Notes: generated by a model not told the origin, from the letters alone. Numbered from the stretch's first letter, positions 52,303 to 63,758 are shown. The stretch: DNA of 64,000 nt from Panagrolaimus kolymaensis (GCA_028622995.1 JAJQJQ010000041.1:1302001-1366000), one strand, 5' to 3'. Translations and numbers: made by a program.

Positions 52303-52850
52303 ACAAATCTTCGAGCTCAATATGATATAACTCAAAAAGCTGCGCCATTTTTGATTGAAGCTAAAGGAAATATTGTTAATGTTTCAAGTGTGAATAGTTT
52401 AAGATCAATATGTTCCATTTCTTTAGATAGCATTAAAAAAGAAGAGAACGTTTTAGTTTCCTGGTGTATTAGCTTACAATATCAGCAAATCGGGTCTTGA
52501 TCAAAAAACTGCATGTGTTGCACTCGAATTAGCTTCCAAAGGAGTTAGAGTTAATTCTGTAAAGTAATGCCTTTGTAATTTTCAACAACCTTTTTGTTTT
52601 CTTTCTAACGGCATTCATCCTTTATAGCCCTGGTGTAACTATAACAGAATTACATCGTCGAAGCGGAATGAATAATACTGAATATGAACGATTTTTGGAA
52701 CATTCTAAAGATACTCATGCACTTGGACGACGTGGTGAAGCTATTGAAGTTGCTCGAGCTATTGCATTTTTAGCATCCGATGCCGCTTCATTCATTACGA
52801 GTGTAACCCTTCCAGTTGATGGTGGTCGACATGCAATGTGTCCTCGTTAG
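52303..52850 (+). pseudogene. Short-chain dehydrogenase/reductase, 5'-truncated
   Basis: Three exons (about 52303-52411, 52457-52563, 52628-52850) read in phase as the second half of a classical SDR: NLRAQYDITQKAAPFL, NIVNVSSVNSLRS (catalytic Ser), FPGVLAYNISKSGLDQ (catalytic Tyr and Lys of YxxxK), ASKGVRVNSVNPGV, and the end AIAFLASDAASFITSVTLPVDGG. The N-terminal Rossmann half with the TGxxxGIG cofactor site, about 100 residues, is missing, and upstream DNA is empty. Introns are kept, so it is a DNA-level partial duplicate rather than a retrocopy. Confidence 0.8.
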
Positions 52851-53226
52851 ATACTATTATCGTAATAAAATTTTGATAATTTAGTTTAAATAATTTATTT
52901 TATTTTTTAACATACACATAGAATAAATTTATTATTGTTATTAAACAATAAAGGTGTTACATGCATGAAAATGAAAGTTGTCAACATCATCTTTCTGAAT
53001 TGCTAACGATAAAGGTTGTTGTTAAATAAAATACAATTCAAATTTTGCGCCATTAAACTTTTTATGTGCAAACTAACGAAAAACATGTGAGAGACGGCGC
53101 AATTCGCGATTGTTTGAAAATTTTACATAAAACTCTCATTTCATTTTCTTCAATCAAAAATTTTTCAAAGGTTTACAACTTCTGCTTAATTTTTGCAAAA
53201 AAAGTATTTTTGTGGTTTGACTACTA

Positions 53227-55742
53227 ATGAAAAGGATGGAATACAGCAATTTATCGTATGAATCAACTATTGGCTTCAACACATTTCAAACAAAAAAAGG
53301 GTATTTTGTGATTGTAACTTATGAAAATCTTAATGAACGCTTGAATCAACTTCAAGAACAAGCTCGTAAGGTATGTCTTTAAAAAAATCATCTCACTATT
53401 TCATGCATACATTAATAATATTATTTTTAGCTTTTAAAACTCAAAGCTAAAGTAATATCAATCAGTGCTCATAAAGTTCTATCATCACATGAAACACTTC
53501 CAAACTGCTGCTATGTTATTCCTGAATTTGAAGCCAAACTTTATGAACATTTGCGAACTATTGGAGCAAGAATTTATGGACCTTTGGCGATTCTTCAAGC
53601 AATCGATGATATTGGAAAGATTCCTGTACCTCCTCATCCTTTATTGGCTCTCCATCTTGCTGGCTATAATATCACTGTTACTGGTTTGAATCAAAATGAG
53701 AGAGTTTGTTTATTTCCTTTTTTTTCAAATTACCACTAATAACTTGATCCATTTTCAGACTGTAATTTATGACAAAATTAGAAAACTTGGTGGTATTGCT
53801 TCTGGATCTATGACAGATAAAGTAACTCATTTGATTGCAAGGTCGTGTGATCCATCTTCACAAAAATATAACGTAATTTATTATTCTTACAATTGTTTTA
53901 TGTTCTAATCCTTGGTTTTCAGTTTGCAGTACGAACCAACACTCCTGTAGTTCTTCCAGAATGGATTGAATTTGTTAATGATTCTGCACGAAATGGATCC
54001 ATACTAGAAGATACTTTTGTGAATGACTTTATTGTGCCTATTTTTGCTGGATGTCAATTTTCTGCTTCTGGGTTCGATGGTAATACTATTTCGGAAATAA
54101 ATCGGATTGTTCTTGAAAATGGTGGCGTTTTCTCAGTTAATATGAATAGCAACGAAAGTACTCATTTGATCATTGATAGCAATACTGGAGAAAAATACCG
54201 CAAGGCACTTTTATGGGGAACTGTGAAAATTGTTACAATGAGATGGTTGATAAAATGTTGTGAGATTGTAAGCTTTGTTTTCGCTTTCCTTTTGGTTTAT
54301 CATAATTTTTAGGGACTTCGGTTACCAGAAGAGAAGTATTTTCCTGGAATAAAGTCAGTGTCTCACATCGTTGATGATGAAACGTTTAATGATTCTCTTG
54401 TTAGCTCTTTTTCAACTTCTTCACGACTTCAACACGGAAGTTCAACAACAACATCAACCATTTCATGTTCTGCTGCCATTCCACCAAGTTGTAAAGCTGC
54501 TACTTCCAACACTTTGAATATCTCACAAACAAATCATTCATCATTTAATTCATCTAAAAGATCATTTAATCGCATTAATTCAATTCAAGCTCCGACTAAG
54601 ATTTCTGATCCAGTTTTGGACTTTGATATGTCTCTCTTTGAAGATGGTCGCTGTAATTTCTTAGATGTTTGTATTTCTTCATCCTTATTTTTATCTATTG
54701 TTTACCGTTTTGTTTTTTAGGATTGTCGATTGCATTTTTTCGAACTTAGTGATAATCAGCAACGTCCATATCGTCGCCTTGCAAATTGTACCGGATGTTC
54801 AATTGCTGACAAGTTAAATGCTGGTGAAACTCATATCATTGTTCCTCCTGGTTGTTATTCTGACAGCAAGCTCAAACTTCTTATGGATGCTATTGAATCT
54901 GGTGTTGAAGTTGTTCGATGTGAATGGTTAATTGGTTGTGTAAAACATCAAAGAAAACTTGATACTACTGATTACTTCCATCCTTTCTTGCTGGATCAAG
55001 TGAACTCTGAAGCTATTCGTAAGAAAAGAAAGATTGACAGTGATATCGATCCTGGCGCACTCGAGCTAAACGGTAGAGAGAAAAGAGAATATTCAAATAT
55101 CGAGAAAGTAAGAAACAACAAAAACGAACATTACTTTGAAGTTGAAACTGAAAAAGAATCTGAAAATCTAACATTCGTGCCAAATTATGAGGCTCCTTTA
55201 GAACATTCGCATCATGAAGAAGGACAATATGACCAAGTTGAATCTGGATTTGAAGCTGAAACACATAAAGAAGCTGAAGATGAAACACACCGAAGCGGGT
55301 CATTATCAAATGATAAAAGTGTCGGAAACTTTGTTCCTGTCTTTGCTGGCTGCTGTTTTTCAATTTCTGGATTCAATGAAGATATTCGATCGCGAATAAA
55401 ACAGCTTATTGTTAACAACGGTGGCGTTTATGATGGCATAATGGATCGTCAAAAATGTACTCATTTGGTTATTGATACTAATACTGGTGAAAAATTCAAT
55501 ACTGCACTTCAATGGGGAACGATCAAAATTGTTAGATTGGAATGGTTGATAAGATCTAGCTTTAAGGTAAATTTTTGATTATTCCTTCATTTTTTATATC
55601 TCTTTGTTTTTAGAAAGTATGTTTGCCAGAAGAGGAATATTTCCCATGTCAAAAAACATCATCTCAAAAAGAAAACAATCAAGCTTGGAATGATACTGAT
55701 GCTAGTGATCTTCTTTCTCCTTCTCGTGACCGTCAACGATAA
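53227..55742 (+). CDS. TopBP1-like multi-BRCT protein
   Basis: Seven exons (53227-53370, 53431-53703, 53759-53872, 53923-54267, 54313-54666, 54721-55566, 55614-55742), nearly all phase 0, encode about 734 residues. BRCT domains show as EHLRTIGARIYGPLAIL; TVIYDKIRKLGGIASGSMTDK with PVVLPEWIEFV; IFAGCQFSASGFDGNTISEINR with GTVKIVTMRWLI; a fourth around PYRRLANCTGCSIADKLN; and a fifth VFAGCCFSISGFNEDIRSRIK. The order and the N-terminal triplet recall TopBP1/Dpb11/MUS-101, the scaffold for replication start and checkpoint kinase activation. A basic stretch RKKRKID may be a nuclear signal. It is shorter than vertebrate TopBP1. A truncated paralogue lies at 62880. Confidence 0.8.
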
Positions 55743-55945
55743 TGTTTTAACTTGCAAACCATTGGATCAAATAAATTTTAATATTGCTGATTGTCTTCAT
55801 CTCTGTTTCAAAAATCAACTAAACTTATTAGGGTATTTCTTCGCTTACCCATTTTTTACTTACAAAAAATGATATAAGGAATAAAAATTTTATTTTGTAA
55901 AAATAACTCGTATTCGAATAAACTTTTTTTCGCTGATTTGACTTT

Positions 55946-57022
55946 TTAAATTGTATCATTTTGTGCTTCAACATATATTTCTTCCTCGTTTTTTTCATCT
56001 TCGCCATTTTCCTTTCCATTTAAATGTTGATGATTTCCATTACCATTTACCTCAGATTCGGAACTATTATTATTATTTGTATTTCCATTAGCAAGTTGCC
56101 AAGATGGAATTGAATTAGTTTGCCATCGAACTGTTTTGGGTTGTTTTAAAACTCCATTATTTTGTGTTGTTGATGATAGATTTGGTGTAGCGTTGTTGGT
56201 GGTTGGAATTGCAGGGAATTGATTTTGATTTAAAAGCAAAGATTTAACTATCGCTACATCAGTTTGTTTGTAAACGATTTAATTCAGTTGCTGAAAAAAT
56301 GTGTTTAATTGGATTATGAAAGTAAAGGTCGCTTTCATGAGCCATCTCTTCTTCGATGATATTAAAACTTACATTTATTTCCCCCACCATTTTGTGACAT
56401 AAGTAATAAAGCTCTATTAAGTTGTTCTTGTTGAGCTGAAACTGTTTGCAAAGTTTGTTCAACGCTATCCATAATGAATTTAGTTGAATTTTGTAATTCA
56501 TTTACCTAAAAATTTATTATTATTGCGTTTTGTTTATAAAATCTTCCAATCAAAAAACTAAAGTGTCATGCTTGTGTTTGTAAATGTTCTAATTTATCAT
56601 TAGATGAATCAGGAATATTAAAAAAAATTTAGGTAATACCCATGTTCTCATAACTTTATTGGCCATATACGATGCACCACCCATAACAACCATGGATTGA
56701 GTAAAAGAATATAATTTTCCACCAAATGATTGTGGTGGGTGCTGATAATACATTGGTTGTTGCTGAGAATGTGGTGATATTGGCGCCATTCCATTAAAAG
56801 GATCTGCAGCAGGTGGAAGCATTTTAAAAGCTTCTTCAATTTCTAATTCAGTTAAACCTTTTTCAAGTAAAAATTTTTTTGTTCCTCAAATGAAATATTT
56901 CGAACTTTTGGAGTTGACATAAATTGTCAAGCTGCTTCAACAATATCTGATTGATTTTTTATTGTCGATGCTGATGATCCATCTGAGAAAGATGTGGAAG
57001 AATCAGTTGGATCAGATGGCAT
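55946..57022 (-). pseudogene. PEX14 peroxin pseudogene
   Basis: PEX14 is the peroxisome membrane docking factor for PEX5. Pieces in order on the minus strand: an acidic start (ATG at 57022), the conserved N-terminal domain (QFMSTPKVRNISFEEQ then FLLEKGLTELEIEEAFKM), a proline/glutamine-rich part, a hydrophobic segment (SMVVMGGASYMANKVM), coiled coil (STKFIMDSVEQTLQTV), and IPSWQLANG near the Asn/Glu-rich end. Breaks: an in-frame TGA just before QFMS, a frameshift at the A run within the N-terminal domain, and another near 56270 in the coiled coil. Two are indels near homopolymers, but the TGA is a substitution, so I call it a pseudogene. Confidence 0.75.
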
Positions 57023-57353
57023 CCTTAATGTCAAGTTTTACATACAATAAACTAAGTTAGAGGAAAGACAAAACAAAGAAAAGGTAATAATTCAAAGTAA
57101 ACCTTGGTTTTTAAACAATCAAATAAGAGAAAATGTAATCATTCCTATCAATGAATTATCGAAAAAGTGCATTTTTTATTTTTGGGTTGGATTATTAATG
57201 GGCTCGATAGGAGAAAGATAGCACTTGGATTTTAGTCCACACAAAAAAGAGCTTAAAAATATAAAACATTTTAAAAAAAATTTCTTTTTAATCAAGCGTA
57301 TCATATTCAAAAATGACATAAAATAAACAAAACAGAGAAAATAAGATTCTTTT

Positions 57354-59089
57354 CTATAAATTTATCCAAATCCCAAGACTTGGAAATTTCGTTCTAACTT
57401 CATTTAAAAATTTGTTTTCAACTTCTTCATTTTTTACAATAAACTTGAGTAAAACCTTGGCAGCAGGATTGATATGATTATGAAAAGAAAAATATTACAA
57501 AAAAGCAAAAACAAAATATGTAGTTTTTACCGAAACAAAATTAGAAAAATTGGTTAAATTAAAGGATTCTGGAATTCCATATAATAAAAAATAAGTAAGT
57601 TTGGAAGTGAGATTAGTTTTTAACGAAATTTGTTTTGAAGTTTCATTTGAAAATTGTAAATCCCAAAATCTAAAAAAAAATTTCGTCATTTTCTCGGCCG
57701 AAATTTCAAAACAAAAAAATTTTTTATTTTGACTTACCAAATTTCAGTTGCATCTTTAAATAAGCTAATAATATTTTCAATTGGCAATGGATCATCATTT
57801 TCTTCAACTTTAATCGGAAAAATTTTAACAAAAAAAAGTGATACACTTTTAAGTTTTTCACAATTAAGCTGGCAAAATTCTTTTAGAGTTAAATTTTGGG
57901 AACTTAAAATTAAAAATTTAATATTGCATTGGATTTTTTGAAGAATTCTTGAACAAATATTTCCAGTGGAATTAATTACATGTAAACTATTCGTAATTCG
58001 AAGGCCATCAAGATATTTAAAATCAATGGATTGATTTGTGAGATATAAACTTTGTTCAAAATATGTTGGACCATAATTTCCTCGGGTTATAGCTAATTTA
58101 TAACATAAATTTTCATATTTTTTATTTTCAAGAAATTTTTTGCATGTTTGATTGAGTTTTATTTTGACATCAAAATTTTGAGTTTCAAGAAAATAATTCA
58201 TAATAAAATATGGCAATGAATAAAATTGTGGTCTTGAAGGAAAATTAATAATTGTCTTTTTAATTGGTCGAGAATCAATACTTGGAAAACTTTTAGGTTC
58301 TGGAATAATCCATTTCTTATTTTTAATTGGATAAAGTAAAGACAAAAAATTTAAAGGCAAATCCACATGCTCAGAAGATTCAATAACTTCAAAAAGATGA
58401 AATCCATTTTCTCCATTAAAATATGAAAAATTAAAATTAATTTTCAGAAATTTTTTATTAAACCATTTAAAATATTTTTTGAAATCCGAAGATTTTGGAC
58501 TCGTTGAAGATTTAGCTGCTTCTAAAAGAATTTTATATGCATTTTTAGTGGATCCATGAATTCTTTCAATTTCAATGTAATCAATCCAAAATTTTGTAAT
58601 ATCTTTTCCTTCGTTATCCTTTCTTTTAATTTCCATGTAATAACCTTTCCGTAATTCTAAATCATCAAAAAATAATCGACAATATCGAGAAAAAACATTT
58701 AACAATGTTTCATGATTTTTTTGTTTTAAAGCAATTAAATAATTAATCCATAATTCTTGATTTGCTGGTTTCATTGAAAGAGAATATTCAAAATGTTCGC
58801 AAACAAATTCAAAATCTTCAATAATGGAATAATCAAAAGATTGGCGTCCATTTTCAGAAATTTTATTAAATAATTCAAGCGATTGCTTATATTTTTTTAT
58901 TTTTTGAGGTTCCAATGGTCGGCCTAAAAAAATAATTCTAAAACCAATAAAAAAAACTGTGAATGAACTAACATGAAAATTTGTGATAATTAAAATAAGT
59001 CCATTCTAAAAATTGATGAGGAAAACACAAAATTTCTTCTAAAGCTTCGGTTGAAATAGGTGAATTCCATGATTTTTTCCACAAATCTT
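57354..59089 (-). pseudogene. PRP39-like HAT-repeat / F-box-like fusion, 5'-incomplete, decaying 3' splices
   Basis: Exons 58973-59089, 57738-58923, 57531-57669 and about 57354-57479. The first part has half-a-TPR repeats like the U1 snRNP factor PRP39 (CRPLEPQKIKKY, ELWINYLIALKQK, FWIDYIEIERIHGSTKNAY). The second part is the F-box-like module of this worm (YSLPYFIMNYFLETQNFDVK, LTLKEFCQLNCEKLKSV). Three defects: no start exon before the acceptor at 59090; joining exon 2 (ends TG) to exon 3 (starts A) makes TGA; and the last acceptor reads TTTTCAT where TTTTCAG is expected before AATCAT. The long central exon of nearly 400 codons stays open. Either a truncated protein or a young pseudogene. 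Confidence 0.6.
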
Positions 59090-59126
59090 CTGTAATTTTG
59101 TGAAATAAAATATCGAATACCATCAG

Positions 59127-60494
59127 AACTTTTATTATTATTAATTGATCAAGCTGAACCATATTTTCGTCGTGAACCTACTCTTCTTCGACTTCGTGCT
59201 CCGATTTATGTGGTTGGAGATTTACATGGAAAATATTCTGATTTGCTGAGAGTCTTTGAAGTTAGTTTTTTTAAATATAAAATTTACTTTTTTATTGAAT
59301 GATTTTTTTAGAGGTGTGGTGTACCAAGTTTAGGTGAAAAATTCTTATTTCTTGGTGATATCGTTGATCGTGGAAAACACTCACTTGAATGCTTGGTTCT
59401 TCTTTTATCGCTAAAAATCAAATATCCTCGTCATGTTTCAATTCTTCGTGGAAATCATGAAATTCCTTCCGTTAATCGAACACTAGACGCTACGCGGGCC
59501 TTCGGCCCGCTATGAAGCTTGTTTTACGCAAATTATTACGAAAATTTTGACATTAATTATTTGATTCCTTACTCTGGAAGATAAGATCGTCATCTCCGCA
59601 ACATCCCAGGCTAATTTACTTCTTTAAGGTCTTCTAAACTTATTTTAAATTACCCACAACATTCCCCAAAACATGCACATTAATTGCTAATGATTTCTCA
59701 GCATTCGCACATTTTGGATCCTATAAAACTATTTTCAAAGATTCCCACTTATTTAATGCGCCTCAAAGTTAACCACCACTCATTCCTGCTCCATTTTTAT
59801 GCAATGCAAAAAAAAAGCGTCCTTCCTGGCAATTTCATTCACATTTATGCTAATTTTTTCATTTTTTCCTTTTCCTTGCTTTCGCGAATGAAAAATAAAA
59901 TGACACGGACGAACGAAAAAATGAACAATGAAAATTACTAGGAAGGATATGGATTTTATTCTGAAATTCGAGAACGTTATGCTCGATGTGGACAATGGCA
60001 AAATATTTATGATCGAATTAATCGTTTATTCGCTTTATTACCTTTGGCTGCTTTGATTGATGGAAAAATTCTTTGTCTTCATGGTGGGTTGTCTCCTGAA
60101 TTAACATCTTTATCTCAAATTGAAGATATTCGTCGTCCACTTTACGAACCTACTGGTCTTGCTGAATGTCTTTTATGGTCGGATCCTGAATGTGGAATCA
60201 ATGGATTTGCTGAAAATAAATCTCGTGGAGTTGCTTTCATCTTTGGAAATGATGCAGTGGAAGAAAAATGTCTTCAACTTGGAATAAAAAAAATTATTCG
60301 TGGCCATCAACTTGTCGATGCTGGATTTGATTCATTTGCAAATGGAAAAGTTATAACTATTTTCACTGCTTCAAGTTATCACGAAACTTTCAATAATTCT
60401 GGTGGAATTGGCAAGTTATTATTTTGTAATTATCTCCAAATTACCCCCTGACTGAGGAAGAAAGAAGTGCACAAATAAAATGTTTAATGGTGTA
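59127..60494 (+). CDS. PP1-like serine/threonine phosphatase, 5'-incomplete, C-terminal frameshift
   Basis: Exons 59127-59260, 59312-59482, then a CTAG-bounded segment, then 59942 onward. Metal and catalytic motifs are present: GDLHG, GDIVDRG, RGNHE, HGGLSP and RGHQ (usually RAHQ). The first exon follows a CATCAG acceptor; the first 20 or so residues of the family and the ATG are missing upstream. The third exon runs [13 protein letters not shown] to [19 protein letters not shown] and stops at 60449-60451. One extra C in the C5 run at 60444-60448 would restore [18 protein letters not shown] and a stop at 60492-60494, as in related worm PP1 proteins. Divergent PP1s of this sort are often germline-specific; that role is inference. 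Confidence 0.72.
59483..59941 (+). other. CTAG-bounded hairpin segment, probable non-canonical intron in the PP1-like gene
   Basis: After [10 protein letters not shown] (CGA ACA) the DNA reads CTAG, 7 nt, hairpin 59494-59510, about 430 bp of non-coding DNA, then AATTACTAG and GAAGGATATGG. No GT donor is present at the exon end. Removal from the first C to the last G gives [11 protein letters not shown] in frame. The vWA gene segment at 17032-17653 has the same ends, the same 7-nt spacing and the same TTC-loop GC hairpin. Confidence 0.6.
59494..59510. repeat. GC-rich 7-bp hairpin with TTC loop
   Basis: GCGGGCC, TTC, GGCCCGC, starting 7 nt after the CTAG boundary. It is the only other isolated GC hairpin of this kind seen in the window besides 17624-17642. 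Confidence 0.9.
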
Positions 60495-60965
60495 AGTAAG
60501 TAAGCTATGAATTGCCGTTAACAATGAAACATTATTATATGTGAATCTTTAGATGGGTTTTGAAATTTAATGCATTTATTTATCACTCTTAAAAAGAAGA
60601 GATTACTTTTTGTTTAAAGAAGCTAGTTTGATTCCTGGGATTAAAGATCGGGTTGCATAACACTTGTATTGATTGTTGTTATGATTTCATTTTCCTCAAA
60701 GCTATTTTTGGTTGGTTTATTCTCGCAAAATAACCTTCAATAAAAATGCCTCCTACTACTGACTTTTAATGAACAATAACTGTGAAGTTGGTTCCTTAAT
60801 AACAAACTTTCCAAAAAATAAAATCACTTATTTTTCTTCATTTTTGTATTTTTATCGAGCCTCGGTTATTATTAGTTTTTAGTTTTTTCTTTTATCATAA
60901 ATTTTTGTGATAACTATTTTGCTACAACATTTTTTCTTTTTATTGTATGAAATTTTCCAAGAACT

Positions 60966-61688
60966 ATGGATTCAACATTTGATTTCCCATCACTACCTTA
61001 TGTTTGCCAACGAAGATTTGCTGAAATTTGTGATCCAAAAACTTTAAAATCCTTTGCTTCAATTAACGCATCAACTCTAAAACTTGCAAAGCGATGTCAT
61101 ATAATAAAGCATGGCTTAATTCAAACAAAAGATTCTTCATGCAAATATTTTGTTTATTGTTATTCAAAAAAGAATGAATTCTGTAATGAACTGAAAAATA
61201 TTAATATTTCTTCCCACAAATACAAACTTGATTATTTTGATTCTATTTATGTTAAAAACTGGATGGTTAAAAATGATATAAGCTTTTTTAGAAGCTTACC
61301 CGTTAATTTAAAATCAATAAGACGACTCCTGCTAGTTGCCCACTCTATGAATCCAAACGATTTAATGCAACTTATAACACCAAAATTACAAGATTTAAGA
61401 TTCTCCGGAAGTATGGAATCTAATTTGTCATTACAAGAGTTTCTGGATTTTATTATAACCTTATCTAAGCTTGACAAATTTAAGTATGTTGTTTTTTTTT
61501 CTTCTATGTATAAAGGCTTATCTTTTTACAGCTTTTATTTAATTCGTCGTTACACGGTTTTAACATTTGAGTTCAATGCATTATTTCATCAAATTGGTGG
61601 ATATCAAGGCCTTCACTCTCATTTGTGTAACTCCGCCCTTTTGGTTAAGAATCAAAATGCTTTTGAAAATATGTATCGAACTTGTTAA
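60966..61688 (+). CDS. Divergent F-box-like family protein, copy 2 of duplicated block
   Basis: Two exons (60966-61483, 61532-61688; AA|C) encode 224 residues. The start DFPSLPYVCQRRFAEICDPKTLKSFASIN is the clearest F-box-like beginning in the window (LP, then R.AEICDP). A leucine-rich part follows (LLLVAHSMNPNDLMQLITPK). It is related to 51229-51931, with the same intron position near the end. Confidence 0.65.
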   Translation: MDSTFDFPSLPYVCQRRFAEICDPKTLKSFASINASTLKLAKRCHIIKHGLIQTKDSSCKYFVYCYSKKNEFCNELKNINISSHKYKLDYFDSIYVKNWMVKNDISFFRSLPVNLKSIRRLLLVAHSMNPNDLMQLITPKLQDLRFSGSMESNLSLQEFLDFIITLSKLDKFKYVVFFSSMYKGLSFYSFYLIRRYTVLTFEFNALFHQIGGYQGLHSHLCNSALLVKNQNAFENMYRTC

Positions 61689-61877
61689 AAAAAATCGTGT
61701 TCATTTTCTATATTCCTACTATTTTTAAATATATTTTTAACTTTGTTTTATTAATCTTTTTCATGTGAAAATAAAGTTTAGTAATTACAAGGTATAAAAA
61801 AATAATAAATGGATATAAAGAAATAAATAGTTTAGTTCTTCTTTATAAATAATTTTGATATTTAAATTAAAGTAAAT

Positions 61878-62192
61878 ATGTCTAAAAAAATATGTACTAA
61901 AAATAATTTGATCGAAGCTGCATTGTCAAAATTTAAAGAAGGCATGGAAATTCTCAAGCGTTGTCAAAACCTTCTCATTTCTGACGATGCTATTTTTCTT
62001 TTCTTTTCTTTTTACTTCTTTAATTTAGTGGTTTTTAGATTCCTCTTTCATCGATGCTCAAGATGCTGGAAGACATGCTGCTGGAGGACATGCTGCTGGA
62101 GGACACGCTGCTGAAAATCAAGCTGGTGGAATCCAACCTCAAAAATGGTCTAAAAAGAAGCTCCCTCGTTACTGATAATACTGAAAAAATGA
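61878..62192 (+). CDS. Uncertain short gene with 15-bp tandem repeat
   Basis: An ATG at 61878 opens LIEAALSKFKEGMEILKRCQ. A second open stretch after TTTTTAG at about 62040 holds three copies of a 15-bp unit (GACATGCTGCTGGAG). One frame reads HAAGG repeats and stops at GTTACTGA (about 62174); another reads LEDML repeats. I see no GT donor between the two stretches, so the link is not established. Confidence 0.25.
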
Positions 62193-62879
62193 GTTTAATG
62201 AGTTATTTATTTGTTAGTCATTTTTTTATTGTATTTAAAACTTGTTTTATTTATCTTCATTTTTAATAAACAATGTTTTCTTTATTTTGTGTTTTTGATT
62301 TGTACAAACTGTTAGGAGGTGGATTTTTTTAAGGGAAAACTTTAGAACTTAGCTAAACATTTGCGCAGAATCGGAGACAATAAAGAACAATAGTTAATAT
62401 TTACGTTAATACAAACGTGCACGTGGAATTTCACAAAAAATAAAATAGCTTCACTCTAACATTGTATCATGAGTTAAAGGTTGAGTCATCGAGATTATGG
62501 TATATAAATCTTAATAAGCTCATTTATCGTGAATTGAAATTGTTAATTCTCTTTAAAAACTTTGGTTGCCTTATCTGAAGCATGCTCACATCGTTTTTAA
62601 GAAGCACATGGTTCCTGTTGAGTTTTCAGAAAAAATAAGAAAGGATTGATAATTGATTTACAAAAGCAGACTTTCTTCGGATGCCGTAGTTGTTATCCAT
62701 CGATGGCAGCAAAAATTTGATATTTTCGCGTTAGTCTAGGCTTTTACAACGAACGATGTTGTCTTGGAGAATCCTTTTTTGTTTTTCTGATTTTTTTCCA
62801 TCACAAACTTTTACTATTTTCCTGTTATTTGCCTTAATTTTACAGAAGACATTTTTCTGCTTTGACAACAACTAAAGAA
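62193..62879. other. Intergenic
   Basis: No gene seen. The stretch around 62340-62400 resembles 63800-63860 loosely (both contain TTAGCTAAA followed by a GAG-rich stretch), which may be a diverged repeat. Confidence 0.3.
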
Positions 62880-63758
62880 ATGGAAGAAGACACCTCATTT
62901 GACTCAAGTTCCAACACACAACCAGCAACAAAAAGAATTTATTTAGTTGTTACTGATGGACAAGAAAATCTTAATGAAAATCTTACACAACTTCTTGATC
63001 AAGCATTAATGGTATGTTTTTCTTAGATTGTCTTCTTCGTTATTTGTGTTTAAATGAATATGATATTTTAGCTTCTGAAAGAATCAAAAGCCAAGGTTGC
63101 AAAGCTTCATGTCCAAAAAATTTTATCTTTGCCTCACAAGTTTCTTGACTTTAGTTTTATTATTCCTGAATTTGAAGGTGTATTTTATGAACATTTACGA
63201 AACATTGGAGCAAGAATTTATGGACCTTTGGCAATTATTCAAGCTATGACTCGTGTTGGAAAAATTCCGAAAGCTCCTTATCCTTTGTTGGCTCTTACTT
63301 TGCTTGGTTATAATATTACTGTGACTGGCTTGGACTTCTATGAACGAGTATGTTTATTTGTTTGTAAAGATTTAAAATAACTTGTTTTCCTCTTTAGGCT
63401 TTTCTTTTTGACGAAATAAAACTACTTGGTGGTATTGCGTCTGGATCAATGAAAGCTGAAACCACTCACTTGATTGCAAAATATTGTGATCCTGCTTCTG
63501 ACAAATATAAAGTATGTTTTCTTTTGGCTAACAACTGAATTGTTTTAACCAGTAATTTTTTAGCAAGCAATCATAACCAACATTCCTGTTGTATCTCCAG
63601 AATGGATTGAATTTGTATATGGTTCAGCAAAAGATGGTTCATTTCTTTTATCAAATGGTGATGGAATCGAGGAATTTATTGTGCCGGTATTTGCTGGATG
63701 TGATACTTGTGCTTCTGGTTTCGATGGAGATATACGACTTCAAATATCTCAAATGTAA
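62880..63758 (+). pseudogene. Truncated TopBP1-like paralogue
   Basis: Exons 62880-63011, 63072-63347, about 63399-63512 and 63564-63758 correspond one-to-one to exons 1-4 of the gene at 53227, with the same phases. Shared phrases: NIGARIYGPLAIIQAM, LGGIASGSMKAETTHLIA, PVVSPEWIEFV, VFAGCDTCASGFDGD. The fourth exon stops at ISQM (TAA at 63756-63758) in the middle of the third BRCT domain; no later exons are visible in the last 240 bp. It could make a two-BRCT protein, but it looks like a cut-off copy. Confidence 0.7.
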
